Shown in pieces: positions 4,819 to 5,282 of a DNA stretch of 5,282 bases (position 1 is the first letter of the stretch; each line of letters starts with the position of its first letter). Both the position numbers and the translations under genes were made by a program. Below the pieces are notes generated by a model that saw nothing but the letters and a program-made list of their open reading frames with translations, ran no database searches and was not told where the DNA came from. Source of the DNA: Bacillota bacterium (GTDB lineage: Bacteria > Bacillota > Clostridia > Christensenellales > UBA1242); NCBI GenBank assembly GCA_009787915.1, contig WQSK01000014.1, positions 1-5,282 of the forward strand. Reading direction: 5' to 3'.

Positions 4819-5282
4819 ATGACCCTTTTGATTATGGCCGCAGGCATGGGGAGCCGCTTTGAGGGCGGTATCAAACAAATGACCCCTATCGACGATAATG
4901 ATAATTTGCTTATTGACTATGCCGTCTATGACGCAGTTCGCGCAGGTTTCGACCACATTGTTTTTATAATAAACAGCAAAATTGAAAAGGACTTTTGCGA
5001 GCGCATTTTCAACCGCATCAAAACAAAAGTAACCGCCGAGTACGTCATTCAAGATATCAATGCCCTGCCCGATGGTTTCAAAGCCCCAAAAGGTCGTACA
5101 AAACCTTGGGGTACGGTTCAGGCAATCTTGGCGGCACGTTGGAAAATAACAAAACCTTTTTGTGTTGTAAACGCAGATGACTTTTACGGCGCAGGGGCAT
5201 ATAAACTCTCTGCCGACTTTTTGAAAAACAACCCTGATGAAAACGTCCTTATTGGCTATGACCCAGAGAACACAGTTCCGCA
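4819..5282 (+). CDS. Sugar-phosphate-type nucleotidyltransferase, 3' end beyond window
   Basis: The first 154 codons are present and open to the right edge. The protein starts directly with the nucleotide-binding signature AAGMGSRFEGGIKQ (7-20; Gly9, Gly11, Arg13, Lys19), followed by IDYAVYDAVRAGF (32-44), KPWGTVQA (95-102, the substrate/base loop) and VNADDFYG (117-124, Asp120/Asp121 as metal-binding site). This is the NTP_transferase Rossmann-like fold of the RmlA/GlmU group, which couples a nucleoside triphosphate to a sugar phosphate or similar phosphate. The substrate cannot be assigned without the C-terminal half and its neighbours. ATG 4819 is chosen because the signature follows at the normal distance and the -10 CATAAT is six bases upstream; no Shine-Dalgarno is visible. 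Probably co-transcribed with nth, though a functional link between them is not evident. Confidence 0.9.
   Translation, partial: MTLLIMAAGMGSRFEGGIKQMTPIDDNDNLLIDYAVYDAVRAGFDHIVFIINSKIEKDFCERIFNRIKTKVTAEYVIQDINALPDGFKAPKGRTKPWGTVQAILAARWKITKPFCVVNADDFYGAGAYKLSADFLKNNPDENVLIGYDPENTVP

Noticed and set aside
1..5282. tRNA, rRNA, CRISPR array or insertion-sequence ends
   Set aside because: No regularly spaced repeats, transposase motifs, terminal inverted repeats or tRNA-like cloverleaf were seen on either strand.

Overview
The window is bacterial, compact and almost fully coding; no stretch above 300 bases lacks a gene. G+C on lines I counted by hand is roughly 40-50% over most of it and nearer one third in the restriction-modification pair (889-2258). 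The host phylum cannot be fixed from this sequence. A predicted lipoprotein and a peptidase aimed at diaminopimelate-type peptides suggest a peptidoglycan-bearing bacterium. Sigma70-like -10 boxes sit unusually close to start codons, which points to a lineage with many leaderless mRNAs.

Layout. Five genes run on the minus strand from a divergent promoter near 4180 towards position 1: a fused M19 dipeptidase / M14 metallocarboxypeptidase (4172-2598), a three-helix membrane protein with a Cys-rich tail (2590-2300), a beta-class DNA methyltransferase with a GTG start (2258-1479), an HNH endonuclease overlapping it by four bases (1482-889), and a proline-rich lipoprotein that runs off the left edge (818-1). 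On the plus strand, endonuclease III (nth, 4191-4811) is followed after 7 bp by a sugar-phosphate-type nucleotidyltransferase that runs off the right edge (4819-5282).

How the parts may work together. The methyltransferase and HNH protein form a probable Type II restriction-modification system, arranged so that the methylase is translated first. The M19-M14 fusion carries all expected metal ligands of both domains and no signal peptide; I infer that it dismantles murein peptides in the cytoplasm in two consecutive steps (gamma-D-Glu-DAP cleavage, then L-Ala-D-Glu cleavage). The nth and nucleotidyltransferase genes look like ordinary cellular functions.

Main points to check: (1) the fused peptidase; (2) a run of nine G residues inside the -35/-10 spacer of the lipoprotein promoter, a layout typical of phase-variable promoters; (3) a symmetric -10 element between the fusion and nth that would start two leaderless transcripts in opposite directions; (4) a general rule here of -10 boxes 6-7 nt before the start codon of unit-leading genes, while HNH and the lipoprotein have Shine-Dalgarno sites; (5) strong scarcity of GATC, AGCT and CCGG, with the only exceptions inside the R-M cassette.
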